The position numbers and the translations under genes are program-made. The notes below the pieces were generated by a model. That model made no database searches. It had not been told where the DNA came from and saw nothing but the letters and a program-made list of their open reading frames with translations. From Actinobacteria bacterium 13_2_20CM_68_14 (GTDB lineage Bacteria > Actinomycetota > Thermoleophilia > Gaiellales > Gaiellaceae), in assembly GCA_001914705.1 (NCBI GenBank), contig MNDB01000049.1, positions 1-8,715 of the forward strand: 8,715 nucleotides of DNA, written 5' to 3'. Shown piece after piece: positions 1 to 5,888 of the stretch. Numbering within the stretch: the stretch's first letter is position 1; the number at the start of each line of letters is the position of its first letter.

Positions 1-714
1 GCCGCCACCAGGGACATCGCGGCCGCGGCGGCAGAGCTCCTCCTCGACCACTCCTGGTCGCGGGACGGCGAGCGGCCGGTCATGGGGCCAGAAGACCTTT
101 CGTTCAACGAGATGGCCGCGATCATGACGGACGTGCTCGACCGGCCGGTCCGCTTTCAGCGGACTGCCGATGACGCGTACAAAGCGAGGCTGCTCAGCTT
201 CGGAATGTCGGAGGCGATGGCCCAAGCGACCCTGGACATGTGGACTGCCTACGGCGACGGGCTTGATCTGGCAGAGCCGCGAACCGCCGCGTCGACCACG
301 CCCACATCGTTCCGGCAGTGGTGTGAGGACACCTTGAAGCCGGCCATCGAGAGCCTCGATAGACCGCATCAGGGGCGCGTCGCGCTCATCACCGGCGGCT
401 CTCGCGGCATCGGTCAGTCCGCTGTCGAGCTGGCTCGTCGAGGAGCGCACGTCGTCATCGGAGCGCGGACCGATCAGAGCGAAACCGCCCACCTCGTCGC
501 CGAGGTCGCTTGGGCGGCGATAAGGCCGCGGCTTCCCGAGAGGCGCCCCCCACTCACGTCGGTCTCACAAACATATGACCTTGGCGATGCAAGAGGCTCA
601 TCGGCCCAAACTGCAGGTCGTCGACATTCGTGGGCCGGGCTCGTCGATCGCCGGCAGCGTGGACGGAGACTGAGAGTTGCGGATCGGGAACGACCGATGA
701 GTTTCCGGCGTTGA
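1..714 (+). CDS. NmrA-like NAD(P)-binding protein, C-terminal part, reading through into an SDR fragment
   Basis: The reading frame is open from base 1, so the start lies outside the window. Residues encoded up to about position 357 resemble the C-terminal half of NmrA/HSCARG-type atypical short-chain dehydrogenases. These use a Rossmann fold to bind NAD(P) and act as redox sensors or reductases of small substrates. The recognisable pieces are an alanine-rich helix before LLLDHSW, then VMGPEDLSFNEMA, and the tail TTPTSFRQWCEDTLKPAIE, which is where such proteins normally end. Here no stop follows. The frame runs into GRVALITGGSRGIG, the N-terminus of a different, classical SDR (listed separately), and then into sequence without protein character up to the stop at 712-714. 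The natural stop was probably lost by a small indel, so the gene product, if made, carries a foreign tail. The N-terminal nucleotide-binding motif is not in the window. Family assignment is moderately sure; the substrate is unknown. Confidence 0.6.
   Translation, partial: AATRDIAAAAAELLLDHSWSRDGERPVMGPEDLSFNEMAAIMTDVLDRPVRFQRTADDAYKARLLSFGMSEAMAQATLDMWTAYGDGLDLAEPRTAASTTPTSFRQWCEDTLKPAIESLDRPHQGRVALITGGSRGIGQSAVELARRGAHVVIGARTDQSETAHLVAEVAWAAIRPRLPERRPPLTSVSQTYDLGDARGSSAQTAGRRHSWAGLVDRRQRGRRLRVADRERPMSFRR
373..530 (+). pseudogene. N-terminal remnant of a classical SDR oxidoreductase
   Basis: Positions 373-507, in the same frame as the NmrA-like gene, encode RVALITGGSRGIG followed by a helix, ELARRGAHVVIGAR, and a second-helix start ending HLVAEV. 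This is the first beta-alpha-beta unit of a classical SDR, with the dinucleotide-binding TGGSRGIG at 391-414. After 507 the frame stops making sense. One frame over, from 510, LGGDKAA fits the expected next segment, so a frameshift lies near 508-510. Nothing resembling the NAG motif, the catalytic Ser, or Tyr-x3-Lys follows before the sigma factor gene. Only about 50 of the usual ~250 residues remain, so this cannot be an enzyme. It has no start codon of its own because it is joined to the preceding gene. The closest matching piece elsewhere in the window is the SDR C-terminus on the opposite strand at the right edge, but a common origin is not shown. Confidence 0.7.
686..712 (+). promoter_or_regulatory. 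Candidate ECF-type promoter (GGGAAC - 17 bp - CGTT)
   Basis: GGGAAC at 686-691 and CGTT at 709-712 are separated by 17 bp. This matches the -35 GGAAC and -10 CGTT pattern recognised by many actinobacterial ECF sigma factors. Transcription would start at about 718-721, immediately before the sigma factor gene, which suggests autoregulation. Such short motifs occur by chance in GC-rich DNA. Support comes only from the position and spacing. Confidence 0.45.
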
Positions 715-723
715 AGCCGTCAT

Positions 724-1794
724 ATGAGTGTGAGGACTGCGTCAGTGAGTGCTGCTCGGAGCGAGGGCGAGCTGTGGTCGCGCGCGCGTCGCGGGGACGG
801 CGATTCATTCGCCGTGGCGACCGGCCGCTACCGGCGCGAACTCGAGGTTCACGCCTACCGGATGCTGGGCTCGGCCGAGGACGCGGAGGACATCGTCCAG
901 GAGACATTCCTACGTGCCTGGCGAAAAAGGGAGACGTTCCGCGGTCAGGCGACGTTACGCGCCTGGCTGTATGGGATCGCGACCAACGCGTCGCTCGACC
1001 TGCTCGAGCGCCGATCGCGGCGTCTCTTGCCGCATCTGGTCAGCGCGCCGATCGATCCGGAGACTCTTCCTGAGCCGAGCAGAGACATCTCCTGGGTGAG
1101 GGGAGAGATGACCTGGCTGGAGCCGTACCCCGATCGACTGCTGGATGAGGTCGTAAGCGGCGAGGATCCGCCGGACGAGGCGATTGTTGCGCGGGAGACG
1201 GTTGAGCTCGCCTTCCTGGTTGCGATTCAGCAACTGCCGCCCCGGCAGCGGGCGGTGCTGATTCTTCGCGATGTGATCGGGTGGAGCGCGCGCGAGACGG
1301 CGGCGATGCTGGAGATGTCCGTCGTCGCAAGCAACAGTGCGCTACAGCGCGCCCGCGAGATGCTGCGCGACTATCCCCCGGAGCGCCGCGACGAGTGGCA
1401 TCGCGAGCATCGTCCGGATCCGCGTGAGCAGGAAGTGCTCATGCGTTACATGGACGCCTGGAAGCGCACCGACCTCAACGCGCTCGCCGCGCTCTTGAAG
1501 GAGGACGCACAGCTGACGATGCCGCCGACGCCCGGCTGGTTCTTCGGCCGCGACGCGATCCTCCGCTTCTACGCCAGGTATCCGTTCCGCGTGGGAGCGT
1601 CCGAGCATCTGCACACGCCGACGCGGGCGAACCGCCAACCGGCCCACGCGGTCTGGCGGCGGGTGCAGCCGGACGCTCCGCCGAAGCCGTTTGGGATCGA
1701 GGTGCTGCGGATCGAGGACGGCCTGATCGCGGAGATCCACTACTTCCTGCAGCCGGAGCTCATTGGGCGGTTCGCGATTGCGCCGCCCGCATGA
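724..1794 (+). CDS. ECF sigma factor with C-terminal SnoaL-like domain (SigG/TIGR02960-like)
   Basis: This encodes an RNA polymerase sigma factor of the extracytoplasmic-function group, 356 residues from ATG 724. Region 2, which binds core enzyme and the -10 element, spans about residues 27-97 and includes AEDAEDIVQETFLRAW and RAWLYGIATNASLDLL. A linker follows with WLEPYPD at 131-137, a signature of the SigG/TIGR02960-like ECF factors. Region 4 (about 160-213) has QQLPPRQRAVLILRDVIGWS and a helix-turn-helix ending NSALQRARE, for -35 recognition. Residues about 235-345 form a SnoaL-like alpha+beta domain, in place of reliance on a separate anti-sigma factor. In ECF groups with such tails, the tail is known to modulate activity. 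The start is uncertain: ATG 724 has only a weak ribosome binding site, whereas GTG 745 has GAGGA at 732-736 and would sit about 25 nt after the predicted transcription start. It overlaps the next gene by 4 bp. No membrane anti-sigma gene is seen. Confidence 0.9.
   Translation: MSVRTASVSAARSEGELWSRARRGDGDSFAVATGRYRRELEVHAYRMLGSAEDAEDIVQETFLRAWRKRETFRGQATLRAWLYGIATNASLDLLERRSRRLLPHLVSAPIDPETLPEPSRDISWVRGEMTWLEPYPDRLLDEVVSGEDPPDEAIVARETVELAFLVAIQQLPPRQRAVLILRDVIGWSARETAAMLEMSVVASNSALQRAREMLRDYPPERRDEWHREHRPDPREQEVLMRYMDAWKRTDLNALAALLKEDAQLTMPPTPGWFFGRDAILRFYARYPFRVGASEHLHTPTRANRQPAHAVWRRVQPDAPPKPFGIEVLRIEDGLIAEIHYFLQPELIGRFAIAPPA
732..736 (+). promoter_or_regulatory. Ribosome binding site favouring GTG 745 as the sigma factor start
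   Basis: GAGGA lies 8 nt before GTG 745, which is in frame with ATG 724. No comparable purine stretch precedes ATG 724. With the candidate promoter at 686-712, ATG 724 would have almost no leader, while GTG 745 would have a normal one. Starting at 745 would remove seven non-conserved residues. Confidence 0.45.
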
Positions 1795-2102
1795 GCTGCG
1801 ACGAGGAATTCGACCTCGACCGGCTCGCACGCGACTCCCTGCACTTTCGCCGGCGGGAGCTCGAGCTAGCGTCCGGTGAGGAGTTGCGGATCGACGCTCG
1901 TGCGTGGCGGGATGCGATCGCCTTCGTGGAGAGCGGCGAGGTCGAACTGGAATGCAGTGCAGGTGAACGGTCGCGTTTCGCAGTTGGAGCAGTCCTCTGC
2001 TTCCGGCCACCGGTGCGCTTCCTCCGCAACAGCGGCGACGAACCGGCGCGACTCATAACGATTTCGCGGCGGACGCGCGAGCGGACGAAGCGCAGCGGTT
2101 AG
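1791..2102 (+). CDS. Small cupin-like protein, translationally coupled to the sigma factor
   Basis: A 103-residue protein whose ATG overlaps the sigma factor stop codon (ATGA at 1791-1794), so its translation is probably coupled to that of the sigma gene. Residues about 25-92 look like a single-domain cupin beta-barrel: short alternating strands with GEELRIDARAWRDAIAFVESGEVEL, a central turn, then FAVGAVLCFRPP and the final strand ARLITIS. The conserved cupin histidines (HxH and the later His) are absent; the only His is residue 18, outside the barrel. It is therefore unlikely to be a metal-dependent dioxygenase, and may bind a ligand or a protein. It has three cysteines (3, 55, 70). The basic tail RRTRERTKRSG is unusual. 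Co-translation with an ECF factor suggests a regulatory role, such as modulating the sigma factor. That is inference, and no homologue with a known function is recognised. The fold call is moderately sure. Confidence 0.65.
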   Translation: MSCDEEFDLDRLARDSLHFRRRELELASGEELRIDARAWRDAIAFVESGEVELECSAGERSRFAVGAVLCFRPPVRFLRNSGDEPARLITISRRTRERTKRSG

Positions 2103-2107
2103 TTCCT

Positions 2108-2157
2108 GAGCCTCCCGCCGTCACACAAGTGACGACGAATTTTCGAACGGGAGGTTC
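2108..2157 (+). promoter_or_regulatory. Structured leader sequestering the exporter ribosome binding site
   Basis: Positions 2108-2117 can pair with 2148-2157 to give a 10-bp stem with one G-U pair, seven of the pairs forming CCTCCCG/CGGGAGG. The 3' arm contains the whole GGGAGG Shine-Dalgarno sequence (2149-2154) of the exporter, whose GTG start is at 2160. Inside the loop a second perfect hairpin forms, 2119-2124 with 2129-2134. Closing the outer stem would block ribosome access. Opening it, by a ligand, a protein or a translating ribosome, would allow expression. No known riboswitch class is recognised. Confidence 0.55.
2119..2134. promoter_or_regulatory. 16-bp palindrome, operator-like or RNA hairpin
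   Basis: CGTCACACAAGTGACG is a perfect 6-bp inverted repeat with a 4-nt centre. It lies 17 nt after the cupin-like gene and 25 nt before the exporter start. As DNA it could be a binding site for a dimeric regulator. As RNA it is the inner hairpin of the leader. No cognate regulator gene is seen in the window other than the sigma factors. Confidence 0.4.
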
Positions 2158-2159
2158 TT

Positions 2160-3635
2160 GTGATCGCTGTAGCCCAGTCCCCGGTTGCCGAACAGAGTGT
2201 GCATCGCTGGCGCGCGTTCGCCGTGCTCGCGGTCTCGTACTTCATGACGATCGTCGACCTGACGATCGTGAACGTGGCTTTGCCGACGATCGGTCGCAAG
2301 CTGCACTTCAGCGAGACGAACCTGCAGTGGGTTGTCACCGCGTACGGGCTCACGTTCGGAGGATTCCTGCTGCTCGGCGGCCGAGCTGCGGACCTGCTCG
2401 GGCGTCGGCGCGTGATGATGATCGGCCTCGCGCTCTTCACCGCCGCGTCGCTCGCCTGCGCGCTGGCGACGACCGACACTTTCCTGATCGTGATGCGCGG
2501 CGTCCAGGGACTGGGGGCGGCGATCGTGCTGCCGGCTGCGCTGGCGATCGTGATGAACATCTTCCCGGAGGGTGCGGAGCGCAACAAAGCGCTCGGCGCC
2601 TGGGGCGCCATCGCGGCGAGCGGCGCGACCGTCGGCCTGATCGCGGGCGGCTTGCTGACCCGCTACATCGGCTGGCAGTACATCTTCTACCTCAACATCC
2701 CGATCGGGGCGGCCGCGCTGCTGCTCGCACGGCGGATCGTCCCCGAGAGCCGCCTCAACGTGGCGCGGCGCCGCTTCGACCCGTTCGGCGCGGTGACCGT
2801 CACGGGGGGATTGCTGCTGGGCGTGTACGCGTTGTCGCAGGCGCCTCTGCACGGCTGGGGAAGCGCGCGGACGATCTCACTGCTAGCGGTTGCCGCCGTG
2901 CTGGAGCTCGCGTTCCTCGTGATCGAGACGCGCGTCGAGGCTCCCTTGCTGCCGATGCGTATTTTCCGGCTCCCGACTGTCGCCGGCGCGAACGCAGTCG
3001 CGCTGCTGCTTGGCGCAAGCTTCTTCGCCTTCATCTTCGTCGGCACGCTCTACATGCAGCAGGTGCTCCGCTACTCGGCGCTCCAGACCGGGCTCGCCTG
3101 GCTCGCCGCCTCGATCACGTCGGTCGCACTCGCGGGACTCTCGCAAGCGCTCGTCACCCGCGTCTCGGCCAAGTTCGTGATGGCGGTTGGGATGGCTCTG
3201 ATCGGCGGCGGCATCCTCTGGGCGACGGCAGCGCCGGTACACGGCCGCTTCTGGGCGGATCTCGCTGGTCCGTTCTTCGTCGCGGGCGCCGGCACCGCCT
3301 TCGCCTTCATTCCCGTCTCGATCGCCGGGCTTGCCGGCATCGCCCATCACGAAGCCGGCCTGGCCTCGGGGCTGCTCAACACCTCACAGCAGGTGGGAGG
3401 CGCGATCGGCGTAGCGATCGCCTCGACCGTGGCCGCCACCCACTTCAAGACGCTGATCCACTCCGGCTCCGCCGCTCCGGCTGCACTTACCGGCGGCTTC
3501 CAGTGGGCGTTCTGGGTGTGCGGCGCGATCGGAGTCGCAGCGGTCCCGATCACGTTCCTGCTCGTCCGCAGCCGCGACCTCGTACAGACGGCCGATCCGC
3601 AGCCTGCGCTCGTCGAGCCGCGGGCGGCTGCGTAG
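2160..3635 (+). CDS. MFS exporter, DHA2 (14-TM, EmrB/QacA) family
   Basis: A 491-residue integral membrane protein of the major facilitator superfamily. The DHA2 drug:proton antiporters export hydrophobic or cationic compounds using the proton gradient, typically with 14 membrane helices, and this length fits. Motif D1 is at residues 33-43 (DLTIVNVALPT), motif A at 73-84 (GGRAADLLGRRR), motif B at 113-121 (RGVQGLGAA, with its arginine), and the motif C region at about 144-165, glycine-rich without the usual proline. GWQYIFYLNIP at 171-181 is typical of the family. The start is GTG 2160, set by GGGAGG at 2149-2154 with 5 nt spacing. That ribosome binding site lies inside the stem described at 2108-2157. 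The gene follows the cupin-like gene by 57 bp and precedes the SDR by 84 bp on the same strand, so it may share a transcript with both. The substrate cannot be read from the sequence; an aldehyde, ketone or antibiotic-like compound would fit the neighbours. Confidence 0.92.
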   Translation: MIAVAQSPVAEQSVHRWRAFAVLAVSYFMTIVDLTIVNVALPTIGRKLHFSETNLQWVVTAYGLTFGGFLLLGGRAADLLGRRRVMMIGLALFTAASLACALATTDTFLIVMRGVQGLGAAIVLPAALAIVMNIFPEGAERNKALGAWGAIAASGATVGLIAGGLLTRYIGWQYIFYLNIPIGAAALLLARRIVPESRLNVARRRFDPFGAVTVTGGLLLGVYALSQAPLHGWGSARTISLLAVAAVLELAFLVIETRVEAPLLPMRIFRLPTVAGANAVALLLGASFFAFIFVGTLYMQQVLRYSALQTGLAWLAASITSVALAGLSQALVTRVSAKFVMAVGMALIGGGILWATAAPVHGRFWADLAGPFFVAGAGTAFAFIPVSIAGLAGIAHHEAGLASGLLNTSQQVGGAIGVAIASTVAATHFKTLIHSGSAAPAALTGGFQWAFWVCGAIGVAAVPITFLLVRSRDLVQTADPQPALVEPRAAA

Positions 3636-3709
3636 CAGATCACTCATTCACCGACACGACCGGGCTCGAGGTCCAGCCCCAACAACCACGACTCGAACGC
3701 CAACACGAC

Positions 3710-3715
3710 AGGAGG
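3710..3715 (+). promoter_or_regulatory. Strong ribosome binding site of the SDR gene
   Basis: AGGAGG lies 4 nt before ATG 3720 and supports that start over the in-frame ATG at 3735. The 84-bp gap before it also holds a weak 5-bp inverted repeat (GGGCT 3662-3666 with AGCCC 3675-3679). It has no T-run, and no promoter is recognised in the gap. Confidence 0.7.
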
Positions 3716-3719
3716 CTTC

Positions 3720-4457
3720 ATGAGCACGAATTCAATGACGATCGAAGGGAAGACTGTTCTGGTTACCGGCGCCAATCGCGGCATTGGACGGGCGCTGGTC
3801 GACGAGGTGTTGAGCCGCGGCGCGAGCCGGGTCTACGCCGGAACCCGGACACCCTTGAGTCATACCGACGGGCGCGTGGTGCCACTCACCCTCGACGTGA
3901 CCGATCGAGCGCAGATCCGCTCGGCAGTCGAGCAGGTCGAGTCCCTCGACATTCTCGTCAGCAACGCGGGCGTCTCGTTGGGCGGTGATCTCGACCGCGC
4001 GGTGATCGATCAGCACCTCGCGGTCAACCTCTTCGGCACGCTCGACGTGATTCAAACATTCCTGCCGTTGGTGATCGACGCGCGGGGAGCCGTCGTCAGC
4101 GTGCTGTCGCTCGCGGCTGTCGCGGCGGTGCCCTTTGATCCGAACTACTCGATTTCGAAGGGCGCCAGCCTCTCCCTGTTACAAGTGCTGCGCGGCCAGT
4201 TGTCGCCACGCGGCGTGAGTGTTCACGCGGTCCTGCCGGGCCCGGTCGATACGGACATGACCCGCCACCTCGACCTGCCGAAGGCCTCAGCTGAATCCGT
4301 GGCGCAGGCCATTGTCGATGGCCTCGAGCGGGGCGACGAGGAGATCTTTCCCGACCCAATGTCCGCGGCGATCGCCGACGGCTGGTCCGACGGTGTCGTC
4401 AAAGCCCTCGAGCGCCAGTTCGCTTCCTATGTCGAGGCCGATCCCGTCGCGTCGTGA
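3720..4457 (+). CDS. Classical short-chain dehydrogenase/reductase (SDR)
   Basis: A 245-residue cytoplasmic NAD(P)-dependent oxidoreductase of typical classical SDR length, which would interconvert an alcohol and a ketone or aldehyde. All the core elements are present: the dinucleotide-binding TGANRGIG at residues 16-23, DV at 59-60 contacting the adenine, NAG at 82-84, and the catalytic tetrad Asn103, Ser130, Tyr143 and Lys147 in YSISK. PGPVDTDM at 173-180 is the segment that covers the cofactor. Arg43 after the second strand would favour NADP(H), an inference. The gene has a strong ribosome binding site and follows the exporter closely on the same strand, so it may act on the exported compound or its precursor. 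A decayed relative of the same subfamily lies on the minus strand at 6828-7130. The substrate is not identifiable. No damage is seen. Confidence 0.93.
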   Translation: MSTNSMTIEGKTVLVTGANRGIGRALVDEVLSRGASRVYAGTRTPLSHTDGRVVPLTLDVTDRAQIRSAVEQVESLDILVSNAGVSLGGDLDRAVIDQHLAVNLFGTLDVIQTFLPLVIDARGAVVSVLSLAAVAAVPFDPNYSISKGASLSLLQVLRGQLSPRGVSVHAVLPGPVDTDMTRHLDLPKASAESVAQAIVDGLERGDEEIFPDPMSAAIADGWSDGVVKALERQFASYVEADPVAS

Positions 4458-4596
4458 TCATGTTCGTGCGAAACAGCGAGACGCGGCAAGAGAGCGAATC
4501 GCGACGTTCTCCTCGAGGGTCCCGCCGGTCAGCCGCGATGATGACCGGCTTGAGCTCGCACCGCTGATGCGGTCCAGGTCAGTGGAGGCGTTGCGC

Positions 4597-4638
4597 GACG
4601 ACCGCGGGACCGGGCAATGACCCGGCTCCGCGGTCGTC
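4597..4638. terminator. Long GC-rich inverted repeat, likely terminator
   Basis: Positions 4597-4607 pair perfectly with 4628-4638 (11 bp). A G-U pair and one mismatch follow, then 5 more G-C pairs (4610-4614 with 4621-4625) around a 6-nt loop, CAATGA. It lies 140 bp after the SDR stop and ends right at the first ATG of the sigma factor remnant. No T-run follows on either side, which is common for GC-rich actinobacterial terminators. The 4458-4596 stretch before it shows no recognisable gene. Confidence 0.6.
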
Positions 4639-5705
4639 ATGTTCGGACGTCACGTCGCGGGCGACGCCGAGCTCGTCAACGACTTCCCGCACACACTGAT
4701 GAGTGAAGCACCGTTGGAAGATGGGAACGCACTGCCGGATGAGCGCCTCAAGATCTTGTTCGCGTACTGCCATCCCACCTTGGTGCTCGAGACGCGAGTT
4801 GCGCTCAACCCTTGGCATGCTCGGCGGTCTGACCAACGACCAGATCGCCGGCGCGCTACGCGTTCCGTCCGCGATCGTGGCGGAACGCCTCGCCGGCGCA
4901 CGAGCGAAGATCAAGAAGGCGGGGATCCCGTTTGGTGTCCCGCGGGACGGCTCTCTTCCGGAGCGACTCGCCGCTGTCCTCGCGACCGTCTATCTGATCT
5001 TCAACGAGGCGTACGCTGGTGACGGCCAGCTCGCCGCCGAGGCGATCCGGCTCGGTCGCATGCTCGCTGAGTTGCTGCCAGACGAGTCAGAGGTGCATGG
5101 GCTGCTCGCGCTGATGTTGTTGAACGACGGCCGCCGAACCTCTCGCTACCGCCACGGCGAGCTCGTGCTCCTCGATGACGAGGAACGAAACCCTTGGGAT
5201 CGAGAGAGAGTCGCCGAGGGAGAGCAACATCTCGCACGCGCGCGTGCGCTGTACGGCCACGGCGCCTACGTGCTTCGGGCGGAGATCGCTTCCGTGCATA
5301 TGGCCGAACCGGTCGACTGGCCGGAACTTGTCGCCCTCTACACGGAGCTTGCCCGGCTCGTGCCGTCAGGGGCAGTCGAGCTCAACCGGGCAATCGCAGT
5401 CGCGGAAGTCGCCGGCCCGGAGGCGGCGCTGGTAATCGTCGAGCGGATCGACTTCGAGCCTTCCGAGCTCGACCATTACTGCTCTCTCCACTCCACTCGG
5501 GCCGACCTGCTCCGCCGGCTCGGACGGACGATCGACGCCCGCTATGCGTACGGGAGAGCGCTGCAGCTGACCCGATCCGAGCCCGAGCGTCGCTTCCTGA
5601 AACGGCGCATTGCCGAACTCCCGCCCCCCGCCGCTGCGGACTGCGAAGCCTTCTGGGACAACGCTCTCGACCGGATCAAGGCTGCCGCAGAGGCCGACGA
5701 GATCG
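4639..5705 (+). pseudogene. ECF42-type sigma factor remnant, lacking region 2 and frameshifted
   Basis: This resembles the ECF42 group, about 400-420 residue sigma factors with a long TPR-like C-terminal domain, often paired with a YCII/DGPF protein (not seen here). From 4639, GNALPDERLKILFAYCHPTL is the linker before region 4. The frame then breaks at 4807-4808: dropping one A restores ALTLGMLGGLT and links to NDQIAGALRVPSAIVAERL (region 4 helix-turn-helix) and AKIKKAGIPF. The rest reads cleanly one frame over from about 4809: VYLIFNEAYAGDG, EVHGLLALMLLNDGRR, NPWDRERVAEG, then VELNRAIAVAEVAGPEAAL and a final helix ending RFLKRRIAEL near 5620. Region 2, which should occupy roughly the first 90 residues, is absent; the upstream 180 bp show no trace in any frame. 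A sigma factor without region 2 cannot bind core polymerase normally, so this is called a pseudogene. A sequencing error could explain the single frameshift but not the missing domain. Confidence 0.8.
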
Positions 5706-5888
5706 AGGACGCTGAAGCACCAGCTGAAGACGCTCGTGCTCAACGCCGGCGCCTTCCCGCTGATGCGCCCGATCCAGCCGCACACCTGGAACATGTTCAA
5801 CCGCAACTTGCGAAGCGAGAGCGCCCTCCCCATGGCGCCGACCACTGACGAGAAGAAAGGAGACGACGATGCTTGCCCTGGTACGTGA
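5706..5888 (+). pseudogene. Unrecognised coding fragment in a third frame
   Basis: From 5706 the frame one base after that of the sigma remnant becomes the coding-like one. In 50 codons (5706-5855), 48 end in G or C, against 21 of 46 in the frame that runs on from the sigma remnant to its stop at 5846-5848. The encoded stretch includes LKTLVLNAGAFPLMRP and HTWNMFNRNLRSE, which look like real protein but match no family I can name. It has no convincing start codon and ends at a stop at 5886-5888, inside the next gene. The preceding segment in the sigma frame (5620-5700, containing FWDNALDRIKAAAEADE) may be the same protein before a frameshift near 5700. It could be a C-terminal extension of the sigma factor or the tail of a lost gene. 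Confidence 0.45.
5856..5862 (+). promoter_or_regulatory. Ribosome binding site of the quinone-oxidoreductase-like gene
   Basis: AAAGGAG lies 6 nt before ATG 5869. It decides this start and shows that translation begins afresh here, although the preceding coding-like fragment runs through the same bases. Confidence 0.7.

Noticed and set aside
554..907. Minus-strand open frame across the gap before the sigma factor gene.
   Set aside because: More than half overlaps sigma region 2 in antisense. The remainder looks slightly protein-like but matches no family and has no ribosome binding site.
2129..3988. A long plus-strand open frame overlapping the exporter in another frame.
   Set aside because: Its translation is arginine-rich and low in complexity, the usual shadow of a GC-rich gene; the exporter frame has all the MFS motifs.
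4458..4596. Searched for sigma region 2 or a small gene between the SDR and the hairpin.
   Set aside because: None of the frames read gives region 2 signatures such as AEDAVQE or RAWL, and no open frame has a ribosome binding site.
5789..5798. Perfect palindrome GAACATGTTC, similar to the core of some LexA-type sites, 70 bp before the quinone-oxidoreductase-like start.
   Set aside because: It lies inside a coding-like stretch, its flanks are not symmetric, and a 10-bp palindrome is expected by chance; it does not match a full SOS box.
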